A model generated the notes under the pieces. It was not told the DNA's origin. It saw nothing but the letters and a program-made list of their open reading frames with translations, and made no database searches. 64,000 nucleotides of DNA from Sphingomonas citri (lineage in GTDB: Bacteria > Pseudomonadota > Alphaproteobacteria > Sphingomonadales > Sphingomonadaceae), in assembly GCF_019429485.1 (NCBI RefSeq), contig NZ_JAHXZN010000011.1:21810-85809 (forward strand), given 5' to 3'. A program made the position numbers and the translations under genes. Below are positions 34,760 through 43,474 of this stretch, in pieces. Numbering within the stretch: position 1 is the first letter of the stretch; each line of letters starts with the position of its first letter.

Positions 34760-35893
34760 TCACGCGCGCGCGGGCGCCTCCGCCAGCGCGCGTGCGATCG
34801 CCGCGTGCAGCGGCTTGGGGCAATAGTCGACGTCATACGGGCAGGGTCGGCGCGGCGCCTTGTCGGGGCGCGGTTCGAACGGCCCGATCCAGCTGAAGCG
34901 GTCGCACAGCCCCCAGGCGAGCACGTCGCGCAGCCCCGGGTAGCTCAGCGTCACGTCTAGGTAGCGGCGCGCGTAATCGGCCACGCCGCGGTCGCGCGCG
35001 GCGACCTCGACCGGCAGGCCGTTGTCGCGCACGTCGAACTCGGTGATCAGCAGGCGATAACCCATCGCGGTCACCGCATCGAGGAAGCGCCGCCACTCGC
35101 CCTCGTAGGCGCGCGCACTCGGCGCGGTGTCGCTGCCGGCGGTGACGATGTGCGATTGCAGCCCGAGTGCATCGACCGGCGTGCCGCGCCGGCGGAAGCC
35201 TTCCAGCAGCCGCAGGACGCCGGCGCGGTGCGCCGCGTTGCCAGGCTCCCAGCTCATGTAATCGTTGTAGACCAGCTCGGCGTGGGGGGCGGCGGCGCGC
35301 GCGGTGCGGAAAGCGAGGTCGAGCGTGGCCTCGGTCCCGCCGAGCGCCTGGCTGAGCGCGGTCTCCTCCAGCGCGCCGGTCTCGGGCGTCACCGCCTCGT
35401 TGACGACGTCGTAGCTGGTGATGCGCGTGCCGTAGCGGCGCGTGACGGTCTCGATATGCTCGCGCAGGAGGCGCGCCGCCTCGGTCGCGGGACGCGCGCC
35501 GAAATCATGCGCCTCAAGCCAGCGCGGCATCCACTTGCGCCTCTGCCACAGCAGGTTGTGCCCGCGCAGTGCCATGTGCTCGCGGGTCGCGAAGTCGGCG
35601 ATCCGGTCGAAGGCGGCGAAGTCGAAGCGATCGGGGGCCGGGCGCAGGTGCTGCCACTTCATCTCATTCTCGGCGACCAGCACGCCGCAGTCGGCGCGCA
35701 GTAGCGCGGCGTAGCGCGGATTGTCCGCCGAGGCGCCCTGCGGCCGGCTCGACAATGCCGAGCCGAAGCGAGCGCCGATCGGGCGTGCGACCGCGTCGAG
35801 CCCGGGCGGGCCGCTCGCGCCGAAGGCGGGCCTTGTCCCCAGCGCGGCGGTGAGCGCCGCCAGTCCCTCGCGTCGTGTCGGCGACCAGCCCAT
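34760..35893 (-). CDS. GH10 endo-1,4-beta-xylanase
   Basis: A 377-residue glycoside hydrolase family 10 enzyme that cleaves internal xylan bonds with retention. The family landmarks are visible: ENEMKWQHLRP, RGHNLLWQ, acid/base Glu166 in YDVVNEAV, YNDYMSWEPG, LGLQSHI and nucleophile Glu285 in LLITEFDVRD, followed by LAWGLCDRFSW. A short N-terminal segment with a twin-arginine-like RREGLAALTAAL stretch probably directs export (Tat or Sec is uncertain). It lies 14 bases downstream of the GH9 gene on the same strand, so the two are likely co-transcribed for plant cell-wall glycan breakdown. Confidence 0.93.
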   Translation of the reverse strand: MGWSPTRREGLAALTAALGTRPAFGASGPPGLDAVARPIGARFGSALSSRPQGASADNPRYAALLRADCGVLVAENEMKWQHLRPAPDRFDFAAFDRIADFATREHMALRGHNLLWQRRKWMPRWLEAHDFGARPATEAARLLREHIETVTRRYGTRITSYDVVNEAVTPETGALEETALSQALGGTEATLDLAFRTARAAAPHAELVYNDYMSWEPGNAAHRAGVLRLLEGFRRRGTPVDALGLQSHIVTAGSDTAPSARAYEGEWRRFLDAVTAMGYRLLITEFDVRDNGLPVEVAARDRGVADYARRYLDVTLSYPGLRDVLAWGLCDRFSWIGPFEPRPDKAPRRPCPYDVDYCPKPLHAAIARALAEAPARA

Positions 35894-35907
35894 GCGCGGC
35901 TCCTTCG

Positions 35908-37740
35908 TCAGCGGCGGCGCGGAACGCGCGCGCGCGGTTCGTCCAGCGCTGAAGCGACCCAGAGCAGCGGCGCGTTCCAGTTGATCGCCACCTCGTTGAG
36001 CGCATAGGCGCGGATATCGTCGGTCCAGCAGCGCTGCGGCGCGCAGCTGCCCTTCATCTTGGCCGCGATCGGGTCCACCATCGCGGTCGAGTTGGGGCCG
36101 CCGGAGACCACGCCGGGCGGCGGGCCGGGCAGCGTGGCGTCGAGCTGGTGCGCCCAGAAGCGGTGGTGCGGGTTGGTCAGCGGTCGCGCGCCGAAACCCG
36201 AGACATAGCTCTGGTCGAGCGGGTTGCGGCCGAGCACATAGTCCATCGCGTCGACCATACCGTCGCGATAGCGCGTCGCCCCGGTGAGCCGCTGCGCCAC
36301 GCCGAGGATCATCGCGCGGTTGAGGATCACCGCGTTCGACCCCCAGGAATAATCGAGCGTGGCATAAGGGATGCGATAGCCGCTGCGCGCTTTCTCGGCG
36401 AGGAAACCGTCGGCCGCGGCGATCAGCCCGGCGCGCGCGGGCGTCGCCGCGCTCGCCGGCACGCCCGCGGCGGTGGCGAGCGTGATCGTGCCGAGCGCGG
36501 CGACATGCCCCCAGTCGGGCGCGCGCACCGGCGCGGCGTGCCACGGCGAGTCCCGCAGCGCCGCGGCGAACGCCGGCTCGCGCGTGGTGGCGTACAGTTC
36601 GGCCGCGGCCCAGTAGAATTCGTCGCTCACGTCGTCGTCGCCGTAGCCGCCGCTGCCGGTGAAGCTGTTGGTGGCGAAGACCTGCGGCTGGCGCCGCGCG
36701 GCGGCATAGGCGCGGCGCGCGGCGGTGAGGCAGGTCGCGCTGAAGCCGGGATCGATGGTGCGCCAGATGCGCGCGCACTGTGCCGCCGTCGCCGCCAGGT
36801 TGAGCGTCGCCGCGGTGGTCGGCGGGTAGAGCAGCCGGTCCTCACGGTCGTCGGCGGGGCGGGTCGGCAGCGCGGTCCAGCGGCGATCGGCGACCTTCTG
36901 ATGTGCCATGCCGCCCGCGTCGATCGTGCGGAAGGCGGGCGCGCCCCCGCCGACGAGGGCGCCGACCGGCACGGTCGCGCGCGCGCCGTCGGGGATCTGC
37001 ATCGCCAGCAGGAAGCGCATCTCCCAGCGCGCCTCGTCGAGCAGGTCGTCGACGCCGTTGCCGCTCTCGGGCAGGTTGCCGCGGCCGTCGGCGAAGGGGA
37101 AGCGGCCAGTGCGCGCCTCGCGCTCGTACAGGTCCTGCAACGTCCACAACGCGATGCCGCCGTTCACGACATATTTGCCGTGGTCGCCCGCGTCGTACCA
37201 GCCGCCGGTGACGTCGAGGCGATAGTCGCACCCGGCCCAGCGCATGCCGCGCTCGTCCGCGCCGGAGAAGCACGGTGCGACCTCCTTGGCGTGGCCGGCG
37301 GGGCGTGCCCAGCGCGGATCGCCGGCGAAGCGCGGCTCGATCGCGATGCCCGCGCGCGTGTGGTAGAAATAGTGGAGCGCGGCCGCGGCGAGCGGCGCGT
37401 AGAGGTCGGCGCGGACGACGAACGGCCGGCTGGTCTGTCCCGCGACCGACAGCCGATAGGTGCCCGGCTCGGTGAGGCGCGCGAGATCGACGAGGTGGAC
37501 GTGATCGCCCGACGCGGCGTCGTCGCCGATGAGCAGAGTGTGACCAGTCGCTGCGACGCCGCCGCGAGCGTCGCGCGCGGTCCAGCGAAGCGGCGTCGTC
37601 GACGCGGCCGCAACGATCGCGCGCTTGGCGGTATCGGGCAGGAAGCCGAGCTGGTTGAGGTGGATCGCGGCTGGTGGCGAGGCCGCACCAATCGAGGAAG
37701 CGGCGACCAACGCGATCGGGACGAGGGGGCGAAGGTTCAT
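35908..37740 (-). CDS. GH9-family glucanase (cellulase) with CelD_N domain
   Basis: A 610-residue secreted enzyme. A signal peptide of about 20 residues is followed by an Ig-like CelD_N domain (AIHLNQLGFLPDTAKR to about residue 110) and a GH9 (alpha/alpha)6 catalytic domain. The catalytic-base aspartates are in GGWYDAGDHGKYVVNGG (Asp183/Asp186), and the family C-terminal motif has Glu583 (LNEVAINWNAPLLW). NPHHRFWAHQ corresponds to the usual His-containing loop. The expected activity is endo- or exo-acting on beta-1,4-glucan, xyloglucan or mixed-linkage glucan; which cannot be told. It is upstream of and co-oriented with the GH10 xylanase. Confidence 0.92.
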   Translation of the reverse strand: MNLRPLVPIALVAASSIGAASPPAAIHLNQLGFLPDTAKRAIVAAASTTPLRWTARDARGGVAATGHTLLIGDDAASGDHVHLVDLARLTEPGTYRLSVAGQTSRPFVVRADLYAPLAAAALHYFYHTRAGIAIEPRFAGDPRWARPAGHAKEVAPCFSGADERGMRWAGCDYRLDVTGGWYDAGDHGKYVVNGGIALWTLQDLYEREARTGRFPFADGRGNLPESGNGVDDLLDEARWEMRFLLAMQIPDGARATVPVGALVGGGAPAFRTIDAGGMAHQKVADRRWTALPTRPADDREDRLLYPPTTAATLNLAATAAQCARIWRTIDPGFSATCLTAARRAYAAARRQPQVFATNSFTGSGGYGDDDVSDEFYWAAAELYATTREPAFAAALRDSPWHAAPVRAPDWGHVAALGTITLATAAGVPASAATPARAGLIAAADGFLAEKARSGYRIPYATLDYSWGSNAVILNRAMILGVAQRLTGATRYRDGMVDAMDYVLGRNPLDQSYVSGFGARPLTNPHHRFWAHQLDATLPGPPPGVVSGGPNSTAMVDPIAAKMKGSCAPQRCWTDDIRAYALNEVAINWNAPLLWVASALDEPRARVPRRR

Positions 37741-38169
37741 GCCCTCACTCTATTAGCGCGCGCGGGAAAGGGGAATGGTGACGGATCGAGCACCGGAGCG
37801 CTACTTGCAGATCACGAGCTTCTTCTTCGTTCGACGGCGCGATCGCTTCATTGGAACGGCAGGTGCGATCCCTTTCAGCCGGAGCAGTGATGCTCCCGTT
37901 TGTGCAAGCTTGAGATAACGACATGAACGCGCGGGCGGAGCTGGAGTGTTTTCCGAGGCTTCCCTGACGACCGGTAATTGGGTCGTCACTCGATGATCGG
38001 AGGTTGTATCCTCAGAGGCGTTCGCGAAGTAGCACGGTGATGGTCCCACCGAGCGGATCGATGAGGTCGGTCTGTGGGGGCCGAGGCGGCGCCGCTGCCG
38101 AACCTGATCGTGATCCTGAAAAGTATCGCGATGGCGATACAAAAAGCAGCTTTGCCCCGCGTTCTTCAT
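37741..38169. other. 429-bp stretch without a supported gene
   Basis: A minus-strand frame (37801-38169) ends in a basic tail (PMKRSRRRTKKKLVICK) that looks protein-like, but its first half is random-looking and no ribosome-binding site or family is apparent. It may be the 3' remnant of a lost gene. AT content is slightly raised around 37890-38020. No repeat or strong hairpin was seen. Confidence 0.3.
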
Positions 38170-39444
38170 TCAGATGCGCGAGCGCATCGGAGGACGGCAT
38201 TCGCTTTGAAGGCACGTCGTCAGGGCGACGGTCGAGTCGGCGATCAGGTCGGTTCGTACATCGGCCCCTGATTCGATCAGCTTGCGTCCCTGTATATAGT
38301 CCTTGGTGGCGTTGACGCAGTCGAGCGCGACGACCCGGCCGTTGCGAAGGTAAATCACCGAGAAGGAGCGAGCGTCGATCGCTCCGCGCAAGACGGCGAG
38401 ATCGTGTCCCGCGGCGAGCCCCACCGTCTGTAGCCGCAGATCATATTGGTTCGACCAGAACCACGGCACCGCGTAATAAGGGTGCGCGACCCCGGCGATC
38501 GAGCGCGCGACCGTGCCCGCCATATCGTTGGCGTTCTGCACCGACTCCAAGCGGATCCGCGCACCGTCGGCGAAGGCGTTGGCGTGCGTGGCGCAATCAC
38601 CGATGGCGTAGACGTCGGGCAGGCTGGTCCGGCACACGGCGTCGACCTCCACGCCGTCGCTGCCGCGCGCGCCGGCGGCGAGGAGCGGTGCCACCGCCGG
38701 TACGATGCCGACCCCGACGATCACCAGGTCCGCGGGCACCAGCTCGCCCGAGGCGAGGCGCACGCCGCACGCGGTGCCGTCCCGACCCTCGATGCCGTGC
38801 ACCGCGGTGCCGAGCCGCAGCGTCACCCCCCGCGCTCGATGCTCGGCCTCGAGGAAGCGCGCCAGCATCGTCCCCGACATGCGCGCGAGGACGTGCTGCT
38901 GCGCCTCGATCAGCGTCACCGCCTTGCCGGCGCCGACCAGCACCGCCGCCGCCTCCAGGCCGATGTAGCCGCCCCCGATCACGACGACCTGGCGCGCCGT
39001 AGGAAGCTCGCTCGCCAGCCGATCGGCGTCGGCGCGCGAGCGCATCGAATGCACCCCCGCGAGCGCGGCACCCGGGCAATCGAGCCGGCGCGCCGCCCCG
39101 CCGGTCGCCCAGACGAGACGGCGGTAGCCAATGCTGGTGCCGTCCGCCGCGGTGACGCGCCGCGCCGCGGGGTCCACCGCGTCGATCCGGCAGCCGGGAC
39201 GGAGATCGACCGCCTTCTCCTGCCAGAAGGCGGCCGGCCGGATCAGCAGGCGCTCGAAGCTCTTCTCGCCGGCGAGGTACGCCTTGGTCAGCGGCGGTCG
39301 CTCATAGGGCAGCTCGGCCTCGTCCCCGATCAGCGCGACCGTGCCCTGGTAGCGGAGCTGGCGCAGCGCGATCGCGGTCTGGGCGCCGGCCTGGCCCGCG
39401 CCCACGATCACGACATCATAGTCGCTCACCGTCGCCCCGCTCAC
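38170..39444 (-). CDS. NAD(P)H:ferredoxin reductase, FAD-dependent (class I/rhodocoxin reductase-like)
   Basis: A 424-residue pyridine nucleotide-disulfide-type flavoprotein. The FAD-binding motif VGAGQAGAQTA is near the N-terminus, and LPYERPPLTKAYLAGEKSFE follows, as in putidaredoxin and rhodocoxin reductases. The NAD(P) motif is VIGGGYIGLEAAAVL, and the second FAD motif is VYAIGDCATH. A C-terminal domain includes WSNQYDLRLQTVGL. The role is to pass electrons from NAD(P)H to the [2Fe-2S] ferredoxin encoded just upstream. The GTG at 39444 is used; GTG 39429 is an alternative. The last 15 or so residues, with a Cys and basic residues, are an unusual tail. No P450 or Rieske oxygenase is adjacent. 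Confidence 0.9.
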   Translation of the reverse strand: MSGATVSDYDVVIVGAGQAGAQTAIALRQLRYQGTVALIGDEAELPYERPPLTKAYLAGEKSFERLLIRPAAFWQEKAVDLRPGCRIDAVDPAARRVTAADGTSIGYRRLVWATGGAARRLDCPGAALAGVHSMRSRADADRLASELPTARQVVVIGGGYIGLEAAAVLVGAGKAVTLIEAQQHVLARMSGTMLARFLEAEHRARGVTLRLGTAVHGIEGRDGTACGVRLASGELVPADLVIVGVGIVPAVAPLLAAGARGSDGVEVDAVCRTSLPDVYAIGDCATHANAFADGARIRLESVQNANDMAGTVARSIAGVAHPYYAVPWFWSNQYDLRLQTVGLAAGHDLAVLRGAIDARSFSVIYLRNGRVVALDCVNATKDYIQGRKLIESGADVRTDLIADSTVALTTCLQSECRPPMRSRI

Positions 39445-39454
39445 CGCCGCGCGC

Positions 39455-39772
39455 TCACGATCCGGGGGCGATCGTCACGCGCAGGCCGTCGAGCCGCCCG
39501 TCGAAGGCGATCTGGCAGCCCAGCCGCGACGTCGGCGCGACCTGGTCGAGCCCGTCGAGCAGCTCGCGCTCGGCCTCGCTGGGCGGCGGCAGGGCGAGCG
39601 CCTGCGCCGGATCGACGATGACGTGACAGGTCCCGCAGGAGAGCGAGCCACCGCACGCCGCCAGCAGCTCGTCGATACCATTGTCGCGGATCACCTCCAT
39701 CACCGACAGGCCGGCGTCGGCGGGGAGTGGGCGGGTTGCGCCGTCGCGGGTGGTCACGATCAGAGAGGCCAT
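39455..39772 (-). CDS. [2Fe-2S] ferredoxin, adrenodoxin/putidaredoxin-type
   Basis: A 105-residue electron carrier. The cluster ligands are Cys40, Cys46, Cys49 and Cys86 (C-x5-C-x2-C-x36-C; ACGGSLSCGTCHVIVDP and RLGCQIAF), the standard spacing for vertebrate-type ferredoxins that serve cytochrome P450s or ISC assembly. It precedes the reductase gene by ten bases on the same strand, so the two form a redox pair. A hairpin and 65 bases separate it from the upstream TBDR. Its terminal acceptor is not in the window. Confidence 0.93.
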   Translation of the reverse strand: MASLIVTTRDGATRPLPADAGLSVMEVIRDNGIDELLAACGGSLSCGTCHVIVDPAQALALPPPSEAERELLDGLDQVAPTSRLGCQIAFDGRLDGLRVTIAPGS

Positions 39773-39802
39773 AAGTAGTTCCAGCTGGGAGTGAGGGAGT
39801 GA

Positions 39803-39826
39803 CCGGCCGCCGCGCTCGGCGGCCGG
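39803..39826. terminator. Hairpin between TBDR and ferredoxin genes
   Basis: CCGGCCGCC and GGCGGCCGG form a perfect 9-bp stem with a six-base loop, 12 bases after the TBDR stop and 31 before the ferredoxin start (minus strand). It could be a terminator or a processing/attenuation point that lowers expression of the redox genes relative to the receptor. Confidence 0.5.
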
Positions 39827-39837
39827 ACGGCAGGCGA

Positions 39838-42285
39838 TCAGTAATGGAAGCGGAAGTCGATCCCGACCCGGCGCGGGGTCAGCACGCCGCGCGCGTAATA
39901 GCGCTCCACCACGTCGGTGCGGACCTGGTTGAACGACGAGATGTCGTTGCTGATCGCGGTCACCGCATATTTGTTGGTGAGATTGTCGGCGAAGAGGCCG
40001 ACCTCGAACTGCTTGCTGACATAGTTGAGCGAGGCGCTGTGGGTGACATAGCCCGGGATCGCCTCGCCGTTGCCGCGCAGCCCGACGCGCGAGTAGATGT
40101 CGCCGCGATAGACCGTCGCCCAGATCGCCTCGATCCTGCGGTCCTGGTCGAGCGGGTGGCTGTAGATGACCTGCGCGCTGCCCGAGTTCTTGGCCGAGCC
40201 CGGCAGGCGGTCCCCCTCGAAGGCGTCGTAGCGGACCCCCTGGCTGACCACGAGCCCGGTGACGTCCTGGGTGAGGTGCGCGTCGACGTAGGAATAGGTG
40301 CCGATCACGGTCAGCTCGGGGAGAGGGCGCAATGTGGCCTGCACGTCGAAGCCGCGCGAGACCGCGTCGGCGCCGTTCACCGTGATGCCGATCGCGCCGT
40401 TGACGGTCTGGCTCGGCACCTGGACCCCGCTCCAGTTGATCTCATAGCCATCGACGGTGAGCTGGAGGCGCCGGTCGAAGAGGCTGGCGCGAAGGCCGAT
40501 CTCCTTGTTGCGGGTGCGGTCGGGCCCGTAGACCAGTTCGTTCGGCAGCGCGCAGAGGTTCTGCCCGGCGGGCAGCGGCTGGAGGCACGGGACGACGCGA
40601 TTGACCCCGCCGACGCGATAGCCGGTCGAATAGGTGAAATAGGCGAGCAGCCCCTCGCCGAACTTGTAGGACGTGTTGGCCTTCCACACGAGGCCGTCCT
40701 TGGAGGTGTCGCCGGTGCGGATCCGGCTCGGGTCGATCGTGAACGAGGGATAGGGCATGCGGGCCAGTCCGCCGCTCAGCAGCGGCAGGTCGGATCCGCC
40801 GCTGACCTCGGCGTCATATTTGAAATAGCGCAGCCCCCCGGTCACCTGCCATGCCTCGGTGAGGTGAAGCGTGCCCTCGCCGTATGCCGCCTTCTCCACC
40901 GTCTTGCTGTTGACCTGCGAGATATATTCCAGGTTGTCCGGTCGCGGGATGTCGAAATATTCGGCGAAACCGGGGGTGTACTCCTGCCGATTGCTGTCGA
41001 ATTTCAGTCGGTTGTAGAAGCCGCCGATGACCCAGTTGAACGGGCCACCATGTGTCGAGACGAGCCGGACCTCCTGGTTGAACTGCTTATAATGCTGCTC
41101 GTTGTCCGCGTAGGATGAGAACTGCGGAAAAGCCTCGTAGCCATAGTCGAGATCGAGCAGCAGGTCGGTGTTGTCGTCCACCGAGGTGATGTGCTGCTTG
41201 GTGTAGGCCGTGGTGCTGACCAGCTGCGCGACCCCGCCGATCTTGATGTCGAACTCTGCCGCGAACAGGTCGGCGTCGCGCTCGACCGGCTCGAGGTAGC
41301 GCCATGGTCCCTCGTAGCGGCCGGTGCCGAGCACGCCCGCGCCATTCGCCTGACGCCCGCCGGTCCTGGTGTTCTGGTGCGCGTAGGTCAGATATGCCTT
41401 AAGGTCGGGATTATACTCCAGCAGCAATTGGTTGCGCGTGGTGAAGGTGTGCTCATAGTTCACATCCTCCTTGCGCTTGAAGTTGGCGCCGTAATTGCCC
41501 GTGTCGAGCGAGCCGGTCGAGGTCTCGGTGGCGCGGCCGGGCTGCGGGTCGGAGACGCCGGGCTGTTGCAGCAGATAGTTGTAATCGATGAAGCCGGCAT
41601 TGGCGTAATAGCCGGTCGCGGTGCGGAAGGCGACGTGATCGCGCACGATCGGCACGTTGAGCGCGATGTCGCCGACCGCGCCGAAATCATCCGAATAGGA
41701 CTGCGCGTAACCGCGGCCATGGACGTCGAGGCTGAAGCGATCGGTCTCGGGCCGGTTGGGCAGATAGCGCACCGCGCCGGCGAGCGTGCCGAGCCCGTAG
41801 AGCGTGCCCTGCGGGCCTTGGAGCACCTCGACACGGTTGATGTCGATCAGCTTGAAGTCGAGGTAGAGCGGCACCTCGCCGAGGTAGACTCCTACCGCAT
41901 TGCCGCTGTCGGCGCCGCCGACGCTGGTGTCCCCCGAGGAGATGCCGCGCAGGATGATCGCGCCGGTCGAGCCCGGGCCGGTGTCCGCGACGGTGACGCC
42001 GGGCGTGAACGAGGCGAGCGAGCGGATGTCGTCGAGCCGCTGCGACGCGATCGTCTCGGCCGAGACCGCGCTGATGTTGATCGGCGCATCCTGCAACGTC
42101 GTGCGCCGCCGGCTGCCGGTGACGACGATCTCATTGCCGTCGACCGATGCCGCGGCGGTGTCGCCGGGTTCGGTGGCCGCCGGGGCGACGCCGGTCGCGG
42201 CCTCCTGCGCCAGCGCCGGTCCCCCGGCGACGCCCATCAGCGCGGTCGCGCACAGCAACCCTGCGCGGGAGAAACGTCCTGCCAT
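39838..42285 (-). CDS. TonB-dependent receptor, FecA/siderophore-like group, upstream of redox pair
   Basis: An 815-residue receptor of a different subfamily from the others in the window. A signal peptide ends ALAQ. The TonB box (NEIVVTGSRRRTTLQDAPIN) leads to a plug with LDDIRSLASFTPGV, IILRGISSG and VEVLQGPQGTLYGLGTLAGA, as in siderophore/iron-type and many sphingomonad xenobiotic receptors. The barrel ends RRVGIDFRFHY. I chose the ATG at 42285 (MAGRFSRAGLL) because the upstream extension is not signal-like. Followed by ferredoxin and ferredoxin reductase genes, it may import a compound that is then oxidised. The cargo is unknown. Confidence 0.9.
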   Translation of the reverse strand: MAGRFSRAGLLCATALMGVAGGPALAQEAATGVAPAATEPGDTAAASVDGNEIVVTGSRRRTTLQDAPINISAVSAETIASQRLDDIRSLASFTPGVTVADTGPGSTGAIILRGISSGDTSVGGADSGNAVGVYLGEVPLYLDFKLIDINRVEVLQGPQGTLYGLGTLAGAVRYLPNRPETDRFSLDVHGRGYAQSYSDDFGAVGDIALNVPIVRDHVAFRTATGYYANAGFIDYNYLLQQPGVSDPQPGRATETSTGSLDTGNYGANFKRKEDVNYEHTFTTRNQLLLEYNPDLKAYLTYAHQNTRTGGRQANGAGVLGTGRYEGPWRYLEPVERDADLFAAEFDIKIGGVAQLVSTTAYTKQHITSVDDNTDLLLDLDYGYEAFPQFSSYADNEQHYKQFNQEVRLVSTHGGPFNWVIGGFYNRLKFDSNRQEYTPGFAEYFDIPRPDNLEYISQVNSKTVEKAAYGEGTLHLTEAWQVTGGLRYFKYDAEVSGGSDLPLLSGGLARMPYPSFTIDPSRIRTGDTSKDGLVWKANTSYKFGEGLLAYFTYSTGYRVGGVNRVVPCLQPLPAGQNLCALPNELVYGPDRTRNKEIGLRASLFDRRLQLTVDGYEINWSGVQVPSQTVNGAIGITVNGADAVSRGFDVQATLRPLPELTVIGTYSYVDAHLTQDVTGLVVSQGVRYDAFEGDRLPGSAKNSGSAQVIYSHPLDQDRRIEAIWATVYRGDIYSRVGLRGNGEAIPGYVTHSASLNYVSKQFEVGLFADNLTNKYAVTAISNDISSFNQVRTDVVERYYARGVLTPRRVGIDFRFHY

Positions 42286-42411
42286 CAAAGCCCCCAATCG
42301 ATACGTTGAACGAGCCGCCCCTCCGCGACTGCCGGCCGGCGTCGGCGCCTCGCGCGGGCCCGATCGCTGCGGTGCGAGATTGTTGGCAGCGGCGGCAAAT
42401 CGATATGGGGT

Positions 42412-42455
42412 GTTTGACGTAAGCGCTCCCGCCGACGCTCGCGCGTACGTCAAAC
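42412..42455. promoter_or_regulatory. 10-bp perfect inverted repeat in divergent promoter region
   Basis: GTTTGACGTA and TACGTCAAAC are exact reverse complements separated by 24 bases, 127 bases upstream of the TBDR start and 43 before the rightward small gene. Each arm contains TTGACG in outward or inward orientation, so the repeat could mark paired -35-like elements or an operator. Confidence 0.5.
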
Positions 42456-42497
42456 GGCGCATGTCGGACGCGTCGGGCCGCGGGCTATGCCGATCAT

Positions 42498-42887
42498 ATG
42501 GTCCGATCCGTCTCCCTCGCGCTGACCGGCTGCGCCGTCCTCTCGGCCGGACTGTCGGCGCCGCCGGCGGCAGCGGAGCGCGCGGCCAGCGCGCGGCTGG
42601 TCCATTGCGGCGAGGCGACCTGCCTGCGACTCTCGGGCCGGCGCGACGGTGCGGCGACGGAGCTCCGCGTGGACGGACGCGTCCTGCCCGTCGTCGGGGA
42701 GCGCTCCTGGCAGGCGACGGTGCCGCTCGCCGTGGCGCGGGGCTGGCGGCTCACCCGCGGCTATGCCGTGCCGGTCGTGCTGGTCGATCGTGCGAGCGGG
42801 GCGGAGCGCACGCTGGCGGTGCCGTTGCCGCCCGGCGCGCTCGGCGCGCGCGTGCAACTGGCGTCGCTGATCGTCAGCGCGCGCTGA
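42498..42887 (+). CDS. Small exported protein of unknown function
   Basis: A 129-residue protein, not recognised. An N-terminal signal peptide (MVRSVSLALTGCAVLSAGLS, cleavage probably after AAA near residue 26) is followed by a short beta-rich body with two cysteines close together (LVHCGEATCLRLSG) that may form a disulfide, then WQATVPLAVARGWRLTRGYA and a repeat-poor tail. Periplasmic location is likely. It is divergent from the TBDR and shares a long inverted repeat upstream. Codon use matches the surroundings, so it looks like a real gene rather than a chance frame. Confidence 0.6.
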   Translation: MVRSVSLALTGCAVLSAGLSAPPAAAERAASARLVHCGEATCLRLSGRRDGAATELRVDGRVLPVVGERSWQATVPLAVARGWRLTRGYAVPVVLVDRASGAERTLAVPLPPGALGARVQLASLIVSAR

Positions 42888-43000
42888 CCCCGCGCGGGAC
42901 GCTACCTTCTCCGCCCCTCGCTTGTGCCCGCGCGGGTGCGATCCTACATGAATGCGACCCAATCGCCGGAGAGCGATGGGCAGCGATGCAGGAGATGAGG

Positions 43001-43333
43001 ATGAAGATCGGTCTGGCCGCATGTGCCGCATTCCTGATGGCCACGTCCGCGCTCGCCGCGCCCGGCGCGGACCCGCTCTCGGCCGAGAGCAGCGTGCTCA
43101 ACCTGCGCGGCATCGATCTCACCAGCGTCGAGGGGCAGCAGCGTCTCGCCATCCGCATGGACCGGGTCGCCGACACCGTCTGCGGGCAGGGGATGAGCAG
43201 CGTCCATCTCGCGCTCGCCGCGCAGGCGCGGGAGTGCCGCGCCGACGTGCTCAGCGACATGCGCAGCCGCGTCGCCGCGGCTGCGAGCGCGGCGCGCGAG
43301 TCGGGCGGCGCGACGCAGCTAGCGATGCGCTGA
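43001..43333 (+). CDS. UrcA-family small secreted protein
   Basis: A 110-residue protein with a signal peptide (MKIGLAACAAFLMATSALAA). The body pattern is typical of UrcA: LRGIDLTSVEGQQRLAIRMD, RVADTVCG with a second Cys about 18 residues on (QARECRADVL), two Cys likely forming a disulfide. UrcA proteins are common in sphingomonads and caulobacters, and their function is not established. I chose the ATG at 43001 because AGGAG lies six bases before it; ATGs at 42995 and 42986 are less well placed. It appears monocistronic, followed by a hairpin repeat. Confidence 0.78.
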   Translation: MKIGLAACAAFLMATSALAAPGADPLSAESSVLNLRGIDLTSVEGQQRLAIRMDRVADTVCGQGMSSVHLALAAQARECRADVLSDMRSRVAAAASAARESGGATQLAMR

Positions 43334-43386
43334 CCCGCGGCGCGGGGCGGTCGTTCCACGATCGCTCCCGCGGCCGCGTCGAACGT

Positions 43387-43406
43387 GCTCCGGCGAACGC
43401 CGGAGC
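43387..43406. repeat. REP-like palindromic element between convergent genes
   Basis: GCTCCGGC and GCCGGAGC form an 8-bp stem around GAAC, followed by CCAAGCGA. The form resembles the short CG-rich palindromes (stem, GAA-type loop, trailing CCCA) scattered between genes in sphingomonad genomes. Only one copy was seen here. It may also act as a terminator for the UrcA gene or the opposing beta-propeller gene. Confidence 0.5.
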
Positions 43407-43474
43407 CCAAGCGACCGATGCCGGCACGGCGGCGCCGCACCCCCGTGTCCGCAGAGGCGCGACGCTCAAGCGCG

